Shown here piece after piece: positions 30,601 through 40,057 of a DNA stretch of 55,041 nucleotides. Below the pieces are notes generated by a model. It did not search any database, was not told the origin of the DNA, and was given only the letters and a program-made list of their open reading frames with translations. Numbering within the stretch: the first letter of the stretch is position 1; each line of letters opens with the position of its first letter. The DNA comes from Burkholderiales bacterium (lineage in GTDB: Bacteria > Pseudomonadota > Gammaproteobacteria > Burkholderiales > SG8-41): NCBI GenBank assembly GCA_030833315.1, contig JAURHM010000015.1:1-55041 (forward strand), in the 5' to 3' direction. The position numbers and the translations under genes are program-made.

Positions 30601-30630
30601 CACAGATTAGATTTAGTCTAAACATCTGTG
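30601..30630 (+). promoter_or_regulatory. Palindromic operator candidate upstream of rubrerythrin
   Basis: Outer arms CACAGAT (30601-30607) and ATCTGTG (30624-30630) are perfectly complementary; inside them TTTAG (30612-30616), a central T and CTAAA (30618-30622) form an 11 bp perfect palindrome, slightly off centre. Placed just after a promoter-like sequence of a peroxide-defence gene, it looks like a repressor or redox-regulator site. The regulator is not identifiable from the sequence. Confidence 0.5.
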
Positions 30631-30702
30631 TGGTAGCTTGTCCCTGAGCACGGAAACACGTGTGAGGTATTTAAGTAACCTATTGTTTTTAAAGGAGTTT
30701 TT

Positions 30703-31122
30703 ATGCAGCTCAAGAATTCGAAAACCCACGGCAATCTGAAAGCCGCTTTTGCCGGCGAATCGCAAGCCAACCGCCGCTATCTTTACTTCGCAGCCAAAGC
30801 CGACGTCGAAGGCCAGAACGATGTAGCTGCCGTGTTCCGTTCCACTGCAGAAGGTGAAACCGGCCACGCCCATGGCCATCTGGAATACATGGAAGCCTGC
30901 GGTGATCCCGCAACGGATCTGCCGATCGGCCGCACCCGCGACAACCTGAAGGCCGCGATTGCCGGCGAGACCCACGAGTACACCGACATGTACCCGGGCA
31001 TGGCAAAAACCGCGCGCGATGAAGGTTTCGGCGAAATCGCCGACTGGTTCGAGACTCTGGCGAAAGCCGAGCGCTCGCACGCCAACCGCTTCCAGAAAGC
31101 CCTGGACGCGCTGGCTGACTGA
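30703..31122 (+). CDS. Rubrerythrin-family diiron protein lacking the rubredoxin domain
   Basis: 139 residues, a ferritin-like four-helix protein. Diiron ligands are visible in [48 protein letters not shown] and [13 protein letters not shown]. Classical rubrerythrins add a C-terminal rubredoxin-like CxxC...CxxC iron site; none is present. The family reduces hydrogen peroxide in the cytoplasm, and this form must get electrons from a separate donor. A good AAGGAG site lies before the ATG. A strong terminator follows, but the CCG iron-sulfur and DUF3501 genes come straight after, an arrangement I recall from several betaproteobacteria. Confidence 0.93.
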   Translation: MQLKNSKTHGNLKAAFAGESQANRRYLYFAAKADVEGQNDVAAVFRSTAEGETGHAHGHLEYMEACGDPATDLPIGRTRDNLKAAIAGETHEYTDMYPGMAKTARDEGFGEIADWFETLAKAERSHANRFQKALDALAD

Positions 31123-31143
31123 TCCGCAACCAGGATCCAGCGG

Positions 31144-31174
31144 AGAAAGGGGCGCATGTGCGCCTCTTTCTTTT
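31144..31174 (+). terminator. Intrinsic terminator after rubrerythrin
   Basis: A 12 bp stem, 31144-31155 with 31160-31171 (one G-T pair, loop ATGT), followed by TTTT. It would end or reduce transcription between the rubrerythrin gene and the CCG iron-sulfur gene. Confidence 0.7.
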
Positions 31175-31205
31175 CAGCACAACCTATCAAGCAACATATA
31201 CGACC

Positions 31206-32561
31206 ATGACCGCACGCGAAGGTAGTCTCGAGGCCCCAACCCGGCATCCGCTCGACTGGAAATCCGAGGATTTCTATAACGAGGAAAAACTCGATAAGGA
31301 ACTCGAGCGTGTTTTCGACATCTGCCATGGTTGCCGTCGTTGTGTAAATCTCTGCACGGCGTTTCCCAAACTGTTTGACCTGGTCGATGAGAGTCCGACG
31401 CTGGAAGTCGATGGCATTCCCAAGAAGGATTACTGGGAAGTCATCGACCGTTGTTACCTCTGCGACATGTGTTACATGACCAAATGTCCCTACGTGCCGC
31501 CGCACGAATGGAATCTGGATTTTCCCCACCTGATGCTGCGCGCCAAGGCGGTGAAGTTCCGTAAGGGAGGTACCAGTTTCCGCGACAAGCTGCTTTCGAG
31601 CACCGATGCGCTGGGCAAGCTCGCTTCTATTCCGGTGGTGGTGCAGATGGTTAATGCCGCCAACAAGACCGCGCCGGTGCGCAAGGTCATGGACAGTGTG
31701 CTGGGCATCCACCAGGACCGCGTGCTGCCGGAATACGACAGCGCGAAGTTCCGCTCCACAGCCAAACCGGATGCTTCATTCCCTGTCAGGGACGGGCAAC
31801 AGACCCCGGGTAAGGTCGCGATCTTCTCGACCTGCTATGTGAATTACAACGAGCCGGGCATCGGCCACGATCTGTTGAAGATCCTTGCGCATAACGAGGT
31901 GCCGTCGATCGTGGTCGAGAAGGAAGCCTGCTGCGGGATGCCCAAGCTGGAGTTGGGCGATTTGGAGGCTGTCCAGCGCAACAAGGAACTGAATATTCCG
32001 GTGCTGGCGAAACTCGCGCGCGAAGGTTACGCGATTCTCAGTGCGGTACCGTCCTGCACGTTGATGTTCAAGCAGGAACTGCCGCTGATGTTCCCGGATG
32101 ACGCTGATGTCAAAGCGGTTGCGGCCGCCATGTTCGATCCCTTCGAATATCTGGTATTGCGCCATAAGGATGCTCTGCTGAAAAAGGAATTCAGCAAACC
32201 GCTGGGCAAGGTTTCGTACCACATCCCCTGTCATCTGCGCGTGCAGAACATGGGGCAGAAGACGCGCGAATTGCTGGAGATGGTGCCGGAGACCCAGGTC
32301 AATACGGTTGAACGCTGCGCCGGTCATGATGGCACTTGGGGCGTGAAAAGTGAATTCTTTGATCAATCGATGAAAATCGGCCGCCCGGTGTTCCGCCTGA
32401 TGGGTGATGCCGAGCCCGATTACATCAGTTCCGACTGCGCCATCGCCGGACGTCATATCCAGCAGGGTATTGATGAAAGTAAAGCCGGTGAAAGTGGAGC
32501 AGGCGGCAGCGCGGAAAAACAACATCCTATTACCCTGATACGCATTGCATACGGACTGTGA
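31206..32561 (+). CDS. CCG-domain iron-sulfur oxidoreductase (GlpC/HdrD-like)
   Basis: 451 residues from the ATG at 31206. Two [4Fe-4S] motifs lie near the N-terminus: [15 protein letters not shown] and [20 protein letters not shown]. Two CCG-type domains follow, recognised by [46 protein letters not shown] and [16 protein letters not shown]. This is the layout of the non-flavin subunits of heterodisulfide reductase and anaerobic glycerol-3-phosphate dehydrogenase. No flavin partner is beside it; instead rubrerythrin precedes and DUF3501 follows 8 bp later. A role passing electrons to the rubrerythrin is an attractive inference. The start skips 16 upstream in-frame codons that overlap the terminator. 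Confidence 0.88.
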   Translation: MTAREGSLEAPTRHPLDWKSEDFYNEEKLDKELERVFDICHGCRRCVNLCTAFPKLFDLVDESPTLEVDGIPKKDYWEVIDRCYLCDMCYMTKCPYVPPHEWNLDFPHLMLRAKAVKFRKGGTSFRDKLLSSTDALGKLASIPVVVQMVNAANKTAPVRKVMDSVLGIHQDRVLPEYDSAKFRSTAKPDASFPVRDGQQTPGKVAIFSTCYVNYNEPGIGHDLLKILAHNEVPSIVVEKEACCGMPKLELGDLEAVQRNKELNIPVLAKLAREGYAILSAVPSCTLMFKQELPLMFPDDADVKAVAAAMFDPFEYLVLRHKDALLKKEFSKPLGKVSYHIPCHLRVQNMGQKTRELLEMVPETQVNTVERCAGHDGTWGVKSEFFDQSMKIGRPVFRLMGDAEPDYISSDCAIAGRHIQQGIDESKAGESGAGGSAEKQHPITLIRIAYGL

Positions 32562-32569
32562 GAACGAAC

Positions 32570-33154
32570 ATGCCGCAGATTTCCCCAGAGACCCTGATGC
32601 CGCTTGAGCTTTACGCCAAGGCGCGCCCGGAATTCCGTGCCAAGGTGATTGCGCACAAGAAAGACCGCACATTGCCGCTTGGCGAGAACCTCACGCTGAT
32701 TTTTGAAGACGAGCTGACTATCCGTTACCAGGTGCAGGAGATGTTGCGCGTCGAGCGGATATTCGAGGAGGAGGGCATTCTCGATGAACTTGGCGCCTAT
32801 AACCCGTTGGTGCCCGACGGCAGCAACTGGAAAGCCACCATGCTCCTTGAATATCCCGATGAGAACGAACGGCGCACCCGGCTGGCACAGCTGATCGGCA
32901 TTGAAGACAAGGTCTGGGTGCAGGTGGCCGGCAGCGACCGTGTTTTTGCGATTGCCGACGAGGATCTCGAACGTGAAAACGAACAGAAAACCTCGTCAGT
33001 GCATTTTCTGCGGTTTGAGCTGACTTCGCCCATGATTTCGGCTTTGCGCAGCGGTGCGCTGCTGGCGATGGGCGTTGATCATCCCAATTACTCCGCGACC
33101 GTGCCGCGGATCTCCGACGCCATGTGCGCTTCGCTGATGGCCGATCTCGCCTGA
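32570..33154 (+). CDS. DUF3501 family protein
   Basis: 194 residues from the ATG at 32570. Typical DUF3501 stretches are ISPETLMPLELYAKARPEFR, GENLTLIFEDELTIRYQVQE and MLRVERIFEEEGILDELGAY. No catalytic or metal-binding motif is evident and no membrane segment. It lies 8 bp after the CCG iron-sulfur gene, clearly in one operon, and the pair with rubrerythrin recurs in related bacteria as I recall. Function unknown; probably acts with the iron-sulfur protein. Confidence 0.88.
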   Translation: MPQISPETLMPLELYAKARPEFRAKVIAHKKDRTLPLGENLTLIFEDELTIRYQVQEMLRVERIFEEEGILDELGAYNPLVPDGSNWKATMLLEYPDENERRTRLAQLIGIEDKVWVQVAGSDRVFAIADEDLERENEQKTSSVHFLRFELTSPMISALRSGALLAMGVDHPNYSATVPRISDAMCASLMADLA

Positions 33155-33206
33155 GGGTGTGCGGTGGCTGCCGCGGGATCGTGGTCAGTGCCGTCTCGCG
33201 AGTAGA

Positions 33207-33743
33207 ATGGACGGCATGCAGAGATTATTCAATCGGTGGTTGCCAGGTGCGGTGCTTGCGTTGTTCTGTACTGCTGTGCTGGCGCAAAAGCAGTGGGATG
33301 GCTGGGACTACACCTTCGACCGGGAAATCACACCATGGTCGGAAATGCAGGCCCAGTTGCCGGCCTATCCCTCGGACGAGAGTCTGATCCCCCTGAATGT
33401 CAACGCGATCACCACGCACCGCTATTTTGTCGACAGCAAGTCGGTTTCAACGGGTGGCGACGGGGTGGTGCGTTACACGATGGTCATCAAGACTTCCGGC
33501 GGTGCGACGAATGTTTCTTTCGAAGGCATTCGCTGCGAGTCGCGGGAGCAGAAATACTATGCCATCGGGCGCAACGACAGGACCTGGGCCCGTGCGCGCA
33601 ATCCGCAGTGGCGGCCGGTAGAGTTCAAGGAAACGCTGGCGCACCACAATACGCTTTATCGTGAATATTTCTGCGATGGAAAGCTCATGATCAGCTCTTC
33701 GGAAAAGATCGTCAGTGCCTTGCGTGCCAGACCGAAGCCGTAA
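33207..33743 (+). CDS. CNP1-like family exported protein
   Basis: 178 residues from the ATG at 33207; another ATG three codons on is equally possible and neither has a strong ribosome site. A signal peptide (LPGAVLALFCTAVLAQ) precedes WDGWDYTFDREITPWSEM and LPAYPSDESLIPLNVNAITT, the CNP1-like family pattern, and a C-terminal part with two cysteines (GIRCESREQKYY, REYFCDGKLM) that could form a disulfide. Probably periplasmic. These proteins are regularly found beside proB in betaproteobacteria. Function unknown. Convergent with proB, 40 bp apart. Confidence 0.87.
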   Translation: MDGMQRLFNRWLPGAVLALFCTAVLAQKQWDGWDYTFDREITPWSEMQAQLPAYPSDESLIPLNVNAITTHRYFVDSKSVSTGGDGVVRYTMVIKTSGGATNVSFEGIRCESREQKYYAIGRNDRTWARARNPQWRPVEFKETLAHHNTLYREYFCDGKLMISSSEKIVSALRARPKP

Positions 33744-33783
33744 ACTCTGACGGGGCGGATCTTCGATCCTTACAGCACGGGCC

Positions 33784-34914
33784 TTACAGCAGCACCAGAT
33801 TGTCCCGGTGCATCAGTTCCGGTTCGTCGACGTAACCCAGCTTCGCTTCAATCTGGCTCGACGGCGTGCGCAGAATGCGCATGGTGTCGGCAAAGCTGTA
33901 GTTGATCAGGCCGCGGGCAATCTCCCTGCCGCTCTCGTCCAGACAGCTGACCACTTCGCCGCGCTCGAAGTCACCGCTGGCATCACAAACGCCGACCGGC
34001 AGCAGACTCTTGCCGTCCACCAGTAATGCTTTGACAGCGCCGGCATCCAGCGTGACCCGGCCGCGCACCTGGAGGTGATCAGCCAGCCATTGCTTGCGTG
34101 CGACCACTGTCGCCTGTCCGGCCAGCAGCTGGGTGCCGACGCGTTCGCCCTTGGCGAGGCGCAGCAGCACGTCTTTTTCGCGTCCTGAGGCGATGATGGT
34201 ATGCGCACCGCTGCGCGCGGCGCGTTTCGCAGCGAGGATCTTGGTCAGCATACCGCCGCGGGCAATCGCACTGCCGGTTGAGCCAGCGATGGTTTCCAGG
34301 AAGGGGTCGCCGGCGGTGCCATCGGCAACCAGTGTTGCAGAGGGATCCCTGCGCGGGTCAGCGCTGTAAAGACCCTGCTGATCGGTGAGGATGATCAGCG
34401 CATCGGCTTCAATCAGGTTGGTGACCAGGGCCGCCAGCGTATCGTTATCACCGAAGCGGATTTCATCGATGGCCACGGTGTCGTTTTCATTGATCACCGG
34501 AATCGCGCCGAGATTGAGCAGGGTGCGCAGCGTTGAACGCGCGTTGAGATAACGCTTGCGATCGGCGAGGTCCTCGTGGGTCAGCAGAATCTGCGAGGCC
34601 AGCAGGCCGTGGCTGCGGAAACAGGATTCATAGACCTGCACCATGCCCATCTGGCCGACAGCGGCTGCGGCCTGCAGCTCGTGCAGTGCATTCGGGCGGC
34701 GCGACCAGCCGAGGCGCTGCATGCCTTCGGCGATGGCGCCGCTCGAAACCAACACCACTTCCCTGCCGTCATGGCGCAGGCGGGCAATCTGCTCCGCCCA
34801 GCCGGTGAGTGCGGCGTGATCGAGGCCCAGTCCGGAGTTGGTGACCAGCGCGCTGCCGACCTTGACTACCAGCCGGCGGGCCTTGTGGATCACCGATTGC
34901 GCCGCGCCGCTCAT
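33784..34914 (-). CDS. proB: Glutamate 5-kinase with PUA domain
   Basis: 376 residues. The kinase domain shows [55 protein letters not shown] and the [20 protein letters not shown] segment. A C-terminal PUA domain follows ([20 protein letters not shown]-like), giving the full ProB length. It phosphorylates glutamate in the first step of proline synthesis and is feedback-inhibited by proline. Its start overlaps the obgE stop by ATGA, so it belongs to the rplU-rpmA-obgE-proB unit. Confidence 0.97.
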   Translation of the reverse strand: MSGAAQSVIHKARRLVVKVGSALVTNSGLGLDHAALTGWAEQIARLRHDGREVVLVSSGAIAEGMQRLGWSRRPNALHELQAAAAVGQMGMVQVYESCFRSHGLLASQILLTHEDLADRKRYLNARSTLRTLLNLGAIPVINENDTVAIDEIRFGDNDTLAALVTNLIEADALIILTDQQGLYSADPRRDPSATLVADGTAGDPFLETIAGSTGSAIARGGMLTKILAAKRAARSGAHTIIASGREKDVLLRLAKGERVGTQLLAGQATVVARKQWLADHLQVRGRVTLDAGAVKALLVDGKSLLPVGVCDASGDFERGEVVSCLDESGREIARGLINYSFADTMRILRTPSSQIEAKLGYVDEPELMHRDNLVLL

Positions 34915-35972
34915 GCTTCCGCCTTGACCGTTTTCTTTCGCGCGGTCTTTTGCGATTTGTCCTGCTGTTGTTCCAGGTGCTCCATCGCGGCGAAGACCAG
35001 CGGCCGACAGCCGTCACCGCTGATTGCGGAGATGGCGAAATACTTGCGGCTGACGCCCAGTTTTTTCAGCAGTGACTGCACGAGATTTTCACGGTCTATT
35101 TCGGGGACCAAGTCGAGTTTGTTGAATACCAGCCAGCGCGGTTTGCGGTACAGGGCCTCATCATACTTGCGCAGTTCGCGTACCAGTGCCTTGGCGTCGC
35201 GGACAACATCGGTATCCGGGTCCGGCGGCACGACATCAATGACATGGAGCAGCAGTTTGGTGCGCGCCAGATGGCGCAGGAACTGATGGCCCAGGCCGGC
35301 GCCTTCCGCAGCGCCCTCGATCAGTCCCGGGATGTCCGCCACGACAAAACTGCGGTTCTCGTCGGCGCGAACCACGCCGAGGTTCGGCTGCAGTGTTGTG
35401 AACGGGTAGTCCGCGACTTTCGGACGTGCTGCCGAGATGGCACGGATCAGCGTGGATTTACCGGCGTTGGGCATGCCCAGCAGGCCGACGTCCGCCAGCA
35501 CCTTGAGTTCGAGCTGCAGATAACGCGAAACCCCCGGCTCGCCGAAAGTGAACTGCCGCGGCGCGCGGTTGGTGCTGGATTTGAAGTGTAGATTGCCCAG
35601 TCCGCCTTGCCCGCCCTTCGCCAGCGTGACGCGATCGCCGTCGTGTGCGAGGTCGAACAGGATTTCGCCGGTCTCGGCGTCGCTGACCACGGTGCCCACC
35701 GGCATGCGCAGCTCGATATCCGCTGCGGCACGGCCGTAACAGTCCGAGCCCATGCCTTTCTGTCCGTTCTTGGCACGGTGGATGCGCGCGTAGCGGTAGT
35801 CGATCAGGGTATTGATGTTGCGGTCGGCAATCGCAAAGATGCTGCCGCCGCGACCGCCGTCGCCGCCGTCCGGGCCGCCGCGCGGCACGAATTTTTCACG
35901 GCGGAAACTGGCAACGCCGTCGCCGCCCTTGCCGGCGTGCACTTCAATTCGTGCTTCATCAATGAATTTCAT
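34911..35972 (-). CDS. obgE: GTPase Obg (CgtA)
   Basis: 353 residues. The glycine-rich Obg domain occupies residues 1-155 ([35 protein letters not shown]). The G domain has G1 [11 protein letters not shown]2/G3 in [12 protein letters not shown] and [15 protein letters not shown], and G4 NKLDLV. The short basic C-terminus is [15 protein letters not shown]. Obg binds the 50S subunit and guides ribosome assembly and stress response. It follows rpmA after a terminator and is coupled to proB. Confidence 0.98.
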   Translation of the reverse strand: MKFIDEARIEVHAGKGGDGVASFRREKFVPRGGPDGGDGGRGGSIFAIADRNINTLIDYRYARIHRAKNGQKGMGSDCYGRAAADIELRMPVGTVVSDAETGEILFDLAHDGDRVTLAKGGQGGLGNLHFKSSTNRAPRQFTFGEPGVSRYLQLELKVLADVGLLGMPNAGKSTLIRAISAARPKVADYPFTTLQPNLGVVRADENRSFVVADIPGLIEGAAEGAGLGHQFLRHLARTKLLLHVIDVVPPDPDTDVVRDAKALVRELRKYDEALYRKPRWLVFNKLDLVPEIDRENLVQSLLKKLGVSRKYFAISAISGDGCRPLVFAAMEHLEQQQDKSQKTARKKTVKAEA

Positions 35973-35986
35973 GGCTTCCTCAAATG

Positions 35987-36017
35987 AAAAAGGCCCTGTT
36001 GTTTAACAGGGCCTTTT
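35987..36017 (-). terminator. Intrinsic terminator between rpmA and obgE
   Basis: Perfect stem, AGGCCCTGTT (35991-36000) with AACAGGGCCT (36005-36014), loop GTTT, with A-runs on the left and T-runs on the right, so it can act on either strand. It would stop part of the rplU-rpmA message before obgE, which fits higher demand for ribosomal proteins. Confidence 0.85.
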
Positions 36018-36035
36018 CTACAGTGTGTCTTGCAA

Positions 36036-36293
36036 TCAGGCGGGAACGACGCTCACCGTCTGGCGCTGCTGCGGGCCCTTGAGCGCAAACTGCACGCGTC
36101 CGTTTACTTTCGCAAACAGCGTGTGGTCGCGGCCCATGCCGACGTTTTCGCCGGGATGCACCTGGGTGCCGCGCTGGCGGATGATGATGCTCCCGGCGGG
36201 GATCAGTTCACCACCGAAGCGTTTGACACCCAGTCGTTTGGATTCCGAGTCGCGGCCGTTACGTGAGCTGCCGCCAGCTTTTTTATGTGCCAT
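36036..36293 (-). CDS. rpmA: 50S ribosomal protein L27
   Basis: 85 residues, family length. It starts [20 protein letters not shown] and contains [20 protein letters not shown] and the metal-poor basic core typical of L27, whose N-terminus reaches the peptidyl transferase centre. There is no N-terminal extension needing cleavage. It lies 14 bp downstream of rplU on the same strand. Confidence 0.98.
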   Translation of the reverse strand: MAHKKAGGSSRNGRDSESKRLGVKRFGGELIPAGSIIIRQRGTQVHPGENVGMGRDHTLFAKVNGRVQFALKGPQQRQTVSVVPA

Positions 36294-36307
36294 GAGATGT
36301 GCTCTCC

Positions 36308-36619
36308 TTAACCTGCAATGCCCGTGATTTCGAGCTCGGTGAAATTCTGCCGATGGCCCTGCGACTTGCGATAGTGTTTACGCCGGCGCATTTTGTAAAT
36401 GCGCACCTTGTCACCACGGCCCTGGGACAGGACTTTGGCTTTGACTGCGGCGCCAGCCACCAGCGGCGCGCCCAGTTTGACATTGCCGTCTTCGGCAATC
36501 ATCAGGACCTGGTCCAGAGTGACTTCCGACCCGACATCGGCCGTCAGCTGTTCAACCTTGATTTTGGTGCCAGCGCTCACGCGATACTGTTTGCCGCCGG
36601 TCTTGACTACCGCATACAT
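36308..36619 (-). CDS. rplU: 50S ribosomal protein L21
   Basis: 103 residues from the ATG at 36619. It begins [20 protein letters not shown] and has the L21 signature [19 protein letters not shown] near the C-terminus. It binds 23S rRNA in the large subunit. First gene of the leftward rplU-rpmA-obgE-proB operon, divergent from ispB across about 200 bp. The open frame extends to 36664 without homology. Confidence 0.98.
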   Translation of the reverse strand: MYAVVKTGGKQYRVSAGTKIKVEQLTADVGSEVTLDQVLMIAEDGNVKLGAPLVAGAAVKAKVLSQGRGDKVRIYKMRRRKHYRKSQGHRQNFTELEITGIAG

Positions 36620-36822
36620 GGGAAACCCCTCAACTCGAACTACGTAAAGCCGGCGATTATACAAGCCTCCGGGGGCTCAGTCAAAATATCTGTAAACCCG
36701 ATGCCAATGGGATACCAGATAAAAATCAACGACTTGGCTGCCATCTTGAGGCGGGCAAGGTGCCGGGCGCCGCGCTGGAACCCCGCGATGTTGTTATCAT
36801 CCCGCTTTTTTCCTCGCCCGTG

Positions 36823-37788
36823 GCCCTAGACCAACTTCAAAAACTGATCGCTGCAGACATGCAGGCGGTCGACCAGGTGATCCGCGACCAGCTGCATTCC
36901 GATGTGGTGCTGATCCGCCAGGTTGCCGAATACATCATCGGTGGTGGCGGCAAGCGGCTGCGTCCGGCGCTGGTGCTGCTGTCGGCTGGCGCGCTCGGCT
37001 ATCGCGGCACTGCCCACCACACGCTGGCTGCCGTGGTCGAATTCATTCATACCGCTACTCTGCTCCACGATGATGTCGTCGACGAATCGGCACTGCGCCG
37101 CGGCCGGCCCACGGCCAATACCCTGTTCGGCAATGCGGCCTCGGTGCTGGTCGGCGACTTTGTTTATTCCCGCGCTTTCCAGATGATGGTCAACGTGGGC
37201 GACATGCGTGTGCTGCAGGTGCTGGCTGACGCCACCAACATCATTGCCGAGGGCGAAGTGCTGCAACTGATGAACTGCCGCAATGCCGATATCGACGAAG
37301 AGAGCTATCTGCAGGTCATCCGCTACAAGACGGCCAAGCTGTTTGAAGCGGCCGGACGGCTCGGTGCGATTCTCGCCGGCGCCACGCCCGAGGTTGAACA
37401 GGCAATAGCGCTTTACGGCATCCATCTCGGCACCGCTTTCCAGCTGATTGACGATGCGCTGGATTACTCCGGGGAGGCCGGGGTTATCGGCAAGAACATC
37501 GGCGATGATCTGGCCGAGGGCAAGCCAACGCTGCCGCTGATTTATGCGATGCGCAAAGGCTCGGCGGAAGAGGCAGCGCTGGTGCGCCATGCCGTGTCTT
37601 CCGGCGGACTGGCTGAACTGGAAGGGGTTCTTTCTGCCATCAGCGGTTCCGGCGCGCTGGATTACACGCGGCGCCAGGCCGAAGCCGAAGCCGAGGCGGC
37701 CCGCGCGGCGCTGTCGGTGATTCCGGCCACGCAGTATCGCGATTCTTTGATACAATTGGCTTCGATCGCGGTAACGCGATCGCATTGA
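36823..37788 (+). CDS. ispB: Octaprenyl (polyprenyl) diphosphate synthase
   Basis: 321 residues from the GTG at 36823, chosen because the family starts here (VALDQLQKLIAADMQAVDQV) and a likely -10 (TTATCAT) lies just upstream; the frame opens at 36760. The two aspartate-rich motifs are LLHDDVVDES and FQLIDDALDY, with GGGGKRLRPALVLLS binding the allylic substrate. It makes the long isoprenoid tail of ubiquinone. Divergent from rplU, a standard betaproteobacterial arrangement. Confidence 0.96.
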   Translation, partial: ALDQLQKLIAADMQAVDQVIRDQLHSDVVLIRQVAEYIIGGGGKRLRPALVLLSAGALGYRGTAHHTLAAVVEFIHTATLLHDDVVDESALRRGRPTANTLFGNAASVLVGDFVYSRAFQMMVNVGDMRVLQVLADATNIIAEGEVLQLMNCRNADIDEESYLQVIRYKTAKLFEAAGRLGAILAGATPEVEQAIALYGIHLGTAFQLIDDALDYSGEAGVIGKNIGDDLAEGKPTLPLIYAMRKGSAEEAALVRHAVSSGGLAELEGVLSAISGSGALDYTRRQAEAEAEAARAALSVIPATQYRDSLIQLASIAVTRSH

Positions 37789-37792
37789 CCTC

Positions 37793-37815
37793 AAGGGCAC
37801 GCGCAACGTGCCCTT
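37793..37815 (+). terminator. Hairpin after ispB
   Basis: A perfect 9 bp stem, AAGGGCACG (37793-37801) with CGTGCCCTT (37807-37815), loop of 5, begins 5 bp after the ispB stop. Only scattered Ts follow, so termination would be weak or factor-assisted. It precedes the tRNA by 15 bp. Confidence 0.5.
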
Positions 37816-37830
37816 CGTGTTTGTGCCATT

Positions 37831-37907
<77 letters not shown>

Positions 37908-38181
37908 GGATTTTTTGATGCCGTCCACGGTTCTTACCGCTACGGCCCGCCACCCCTCCAGTTTCCGGTTCACGCGGCACCATCAAGCAGCACCGGTTGA
38001 TCCGGTGCCCCTTGTTTGGCCACGCCGGCAAACGTGAAATCGTCGGGTTGACCGCGACCATAGACAGCTACAATCCGGTTTCGCGGTTTCTGCAAGCGCG
38101 GGCTGTTGATCCGGAGCAGGTTCTGTTCTCAAACACCGGACACGTCCTGCGCATGCCGGCTGATTCTGCGGTGGAGCCTGA

Positions 38182-38424
38182 ATGTCCAAGATCATCCTGC
38201 TTGTCATTGTGTTTGCCGCCGCACTCTGGCTGGTCCGCGGTCTGCGCCGGCGTTCGGAAGCGAAGTCCGGCGAGCGCGCTGAAAAGACGCCGCCGCAGGG
38301 TGCAGAAGACATGGTGCGTTGTGCGCAGTGCGGCGTTCATCTGCCGCGAGGTGAAAGTATCATGGCCGGACAGGAATTTTTCTGTTCGGCCCGTCATCAA
38401 CATGATTTCCGCCGTTCCCGGTGA
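38182..38424 (+). CDS. PP0621 family small membrane protein
   Basis: 80 residues. One N-terminal membrane helix (IILLVIVFAAALWLVRGL) is followed by a charged linker and a small cysteine-containing tail, MVRCAQCGVHLPRGESIMAG then EFFCSARHQHDF, the PP0621 family pattern with a CxxC...C...H site that may bind zinc. Function unknown. It overlaps the GTG of pilS and a promoter-like TTGACC/TACAAT pair (38048-38074, spacer only 15 bp) lies upstream, so it probably opens the pilSR message. Confidence 0.85.
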   Translation: MSKIILLVIVFAAALWLVRGLRRRSEAKSGERAEKTPPQGAEDMVRCAQCGVHLPRGESIMAGQEFFCSARHQHDFRRSR

Positions 38425-40043
38425 GCGGTTCCATGACCACTGACGCCGTAGCCGCCATCCCCGCTGTTCCGGGCGGACCGGGTGGACGCCCTGTTCCAGA
38501 CGCCTACTGGCGCTCGCTGCAACTGTTCAATACCTATCGCGTTGTTTCGGCGCTGCTGCTGCTCCTTGCGGCAGCCTATTGGGACGACCTGTTCCAGTTC
38601 GGTTCACGGGACATGCCTCTCTACCTGATCGGTTCGTCGGCTTATGCCGGCTTCGGTCTGACCATGTTTGCGCTGATCCGCGCACGTGAACGTTTCAATC
38701 TGCAGCTTGCCGTGCAGGTCGGCGGCGATATCGTGTTTATCGTGTTGCTGATGTATACGAGCGGCGGATTGTCAAGCGGGCTCGGATTGCTGCTGCTGAC
38801 TTCTCTGGCCGCCGCCGGTCTGGTGGCCCGCGGGCGGCTGACACTGTTTTTCGCGGCCATCGCAACCATAGCGATTCTTCTCGAACTTACCTATGAAGTG
38901 CTGCGCTTTTCCGAAAGCGGTACGCAGTATGCGCAGGCCGGTCTGCTGTCGATCGGTTATTTTGCGATTGCCTGGCTGGCGCATACCCTGGCCAAACGTT
39001 CGCTGGTCAGTGAACAGCTGGCTGCGCAGCGTGAAATCGATCTGGCCAATATGGCGCAGGTCAACCAGCTGGTGATCCAGGACATGGAGCACGGCGTGAT
39101 CGTGGTCGATGGCAACGGCATCGTGCGTCAGTCCAATTCTGCGGCCGAACGCATGATTGAAGGATTGCGCGGGGAGGGCGTTATCGCGCTGAAGCATCAT
39201 CTGCCGGCATTGCACGGCCGTTTTGAAAAATGGCTGCGCGATTTCCGGGGGATCGATACGCCAGATGTTTTTGAAATCGGCGCCAACTTACGTGCCCGTC
39301 TGGTGCCGGTCGCGGCGCGGCGCGGCGCCGGCGCAGTGATTTTTCTGGAGGATTTGGCGCGCATCCAGGCCGAGGCACGGCAGATGAAGCTTGCCGCACT
39401 CGGGCGGCTGACCGCGAATATCGCCCATGAAATCCGCAACCCGCTGGGCGCTATCAGCCATGCCGCCGAGTTGCTGCAGGAGGAGTCCGGTGTTTCTCCG
39501 GGTTCGAAGCGGCTGACCACCATCATCCGCGACAACACGCGCCGCCTCGACCGCATGATCAATGATGTGCAGACACTCAATCGTGGCGAGCGTGCTGAAC
39601 GCGAACGCTTCAAGCTCGCGCTGTACCTTCAGGCATTTGTCGCGCAGTTTGTTGCCACCGAACGGCTGGAGGGCAACGAAATCGAACTGGAGCTGATGAT
39701 TGATCCCTACGTGATGTTCGACCGGGATCACCTCAACCAGGTGCTGTGGAATCTGTGCCGTAATGCATTGCGGTATTCAACACGTAGCCCTGGTTGCATA
39801 CGGCTGCAAGTGGCCCGTGCCGCACGGAGCAATGCGGTAAGATTGGATGTCGTCGATGACGGTGCCGGCGTGCCGCCCGAATCCCGGTCGAAACTGTTCG
39901 AGCCGTTTTTCACGACTGATCCCGAAGGCACCGGATTGGGACTGCATCTGGCCCGTGAAATCTGCGAAGCAAACGGCGCGATGCTGGAATATATCGAGGC
40001 TGCCGGCGGGGCGCGGTTTGCCGTGACCTGTGCGGCGGGTTGA
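38421..40043 (+). CDS. pilS: Two-component sensor histidine kinase PilS
   Basis: 540 residues from the GTG at 38421; an ATG at 38433 is an alternative start. About six membrane helices occupy residues ~35-195, a PAS-like domain follows (QDMEHGVIVVDGNGIVRQSN), then the phospho-acceptor helix with NIAHEIRNPLGAISHAAELL and the ATPase domain with LWNLCRNALRYS, VDDGAGVP and GTGLGLHLAREIC. This is the PilS layout, which senses pilin levels in the inner membrane and phosphorylates PilR to drive sigma-54-dependent pilin expression. No pilin genes are in the window. Confidence 0.93.
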   Translation: MSGSMTTDAVAAIPAVPGGPGGRPVPDAYWRSLQLFNTYRVVSALLLLLAAAYWDDLFQFGSRDMPLYLIGSSAYAGFGLTMFALIRARERFNLQLAVQVGGDIVFIVLLMYTSGGLSSGLGLLLLTSLAAAGLVARGRLTLFFAAIATIAILLELTYEVLRFSESGTQYAQAGLLSIGYFAIAWLAHTLAKRSLVSEQLAAQREIDLANMAQVNQLVIQDMEHGVIVVDGNGIVRQSNSAAERMIEGLRGEGVIALKHHLPALHGRFEKWLRDFRGIDTPDVFEIGANLRARLVPVAARRGAGAVIFLEDLARIQAEARQMKLAALGRLTANIAHEIRNPLGAISHAAELLQEESGVSPGSKRLTTIIRDNTRRLDRMINDVQTLNRGERAERERFKLALYLQAFVAQFVATERLEGNEIELELMIDPYVMFDRDHLNQVLWNLCRNALRYSTRSPGCIRLQVARAARSNAVRLDVVDDGAGVPPESRSKLFEPFFTTDPEGTGLGLHLAREICEANGAMLEYIEAAGGARFAVTCAAG

Positions 40044-40057
40044 AGGGGGATAAAGCG

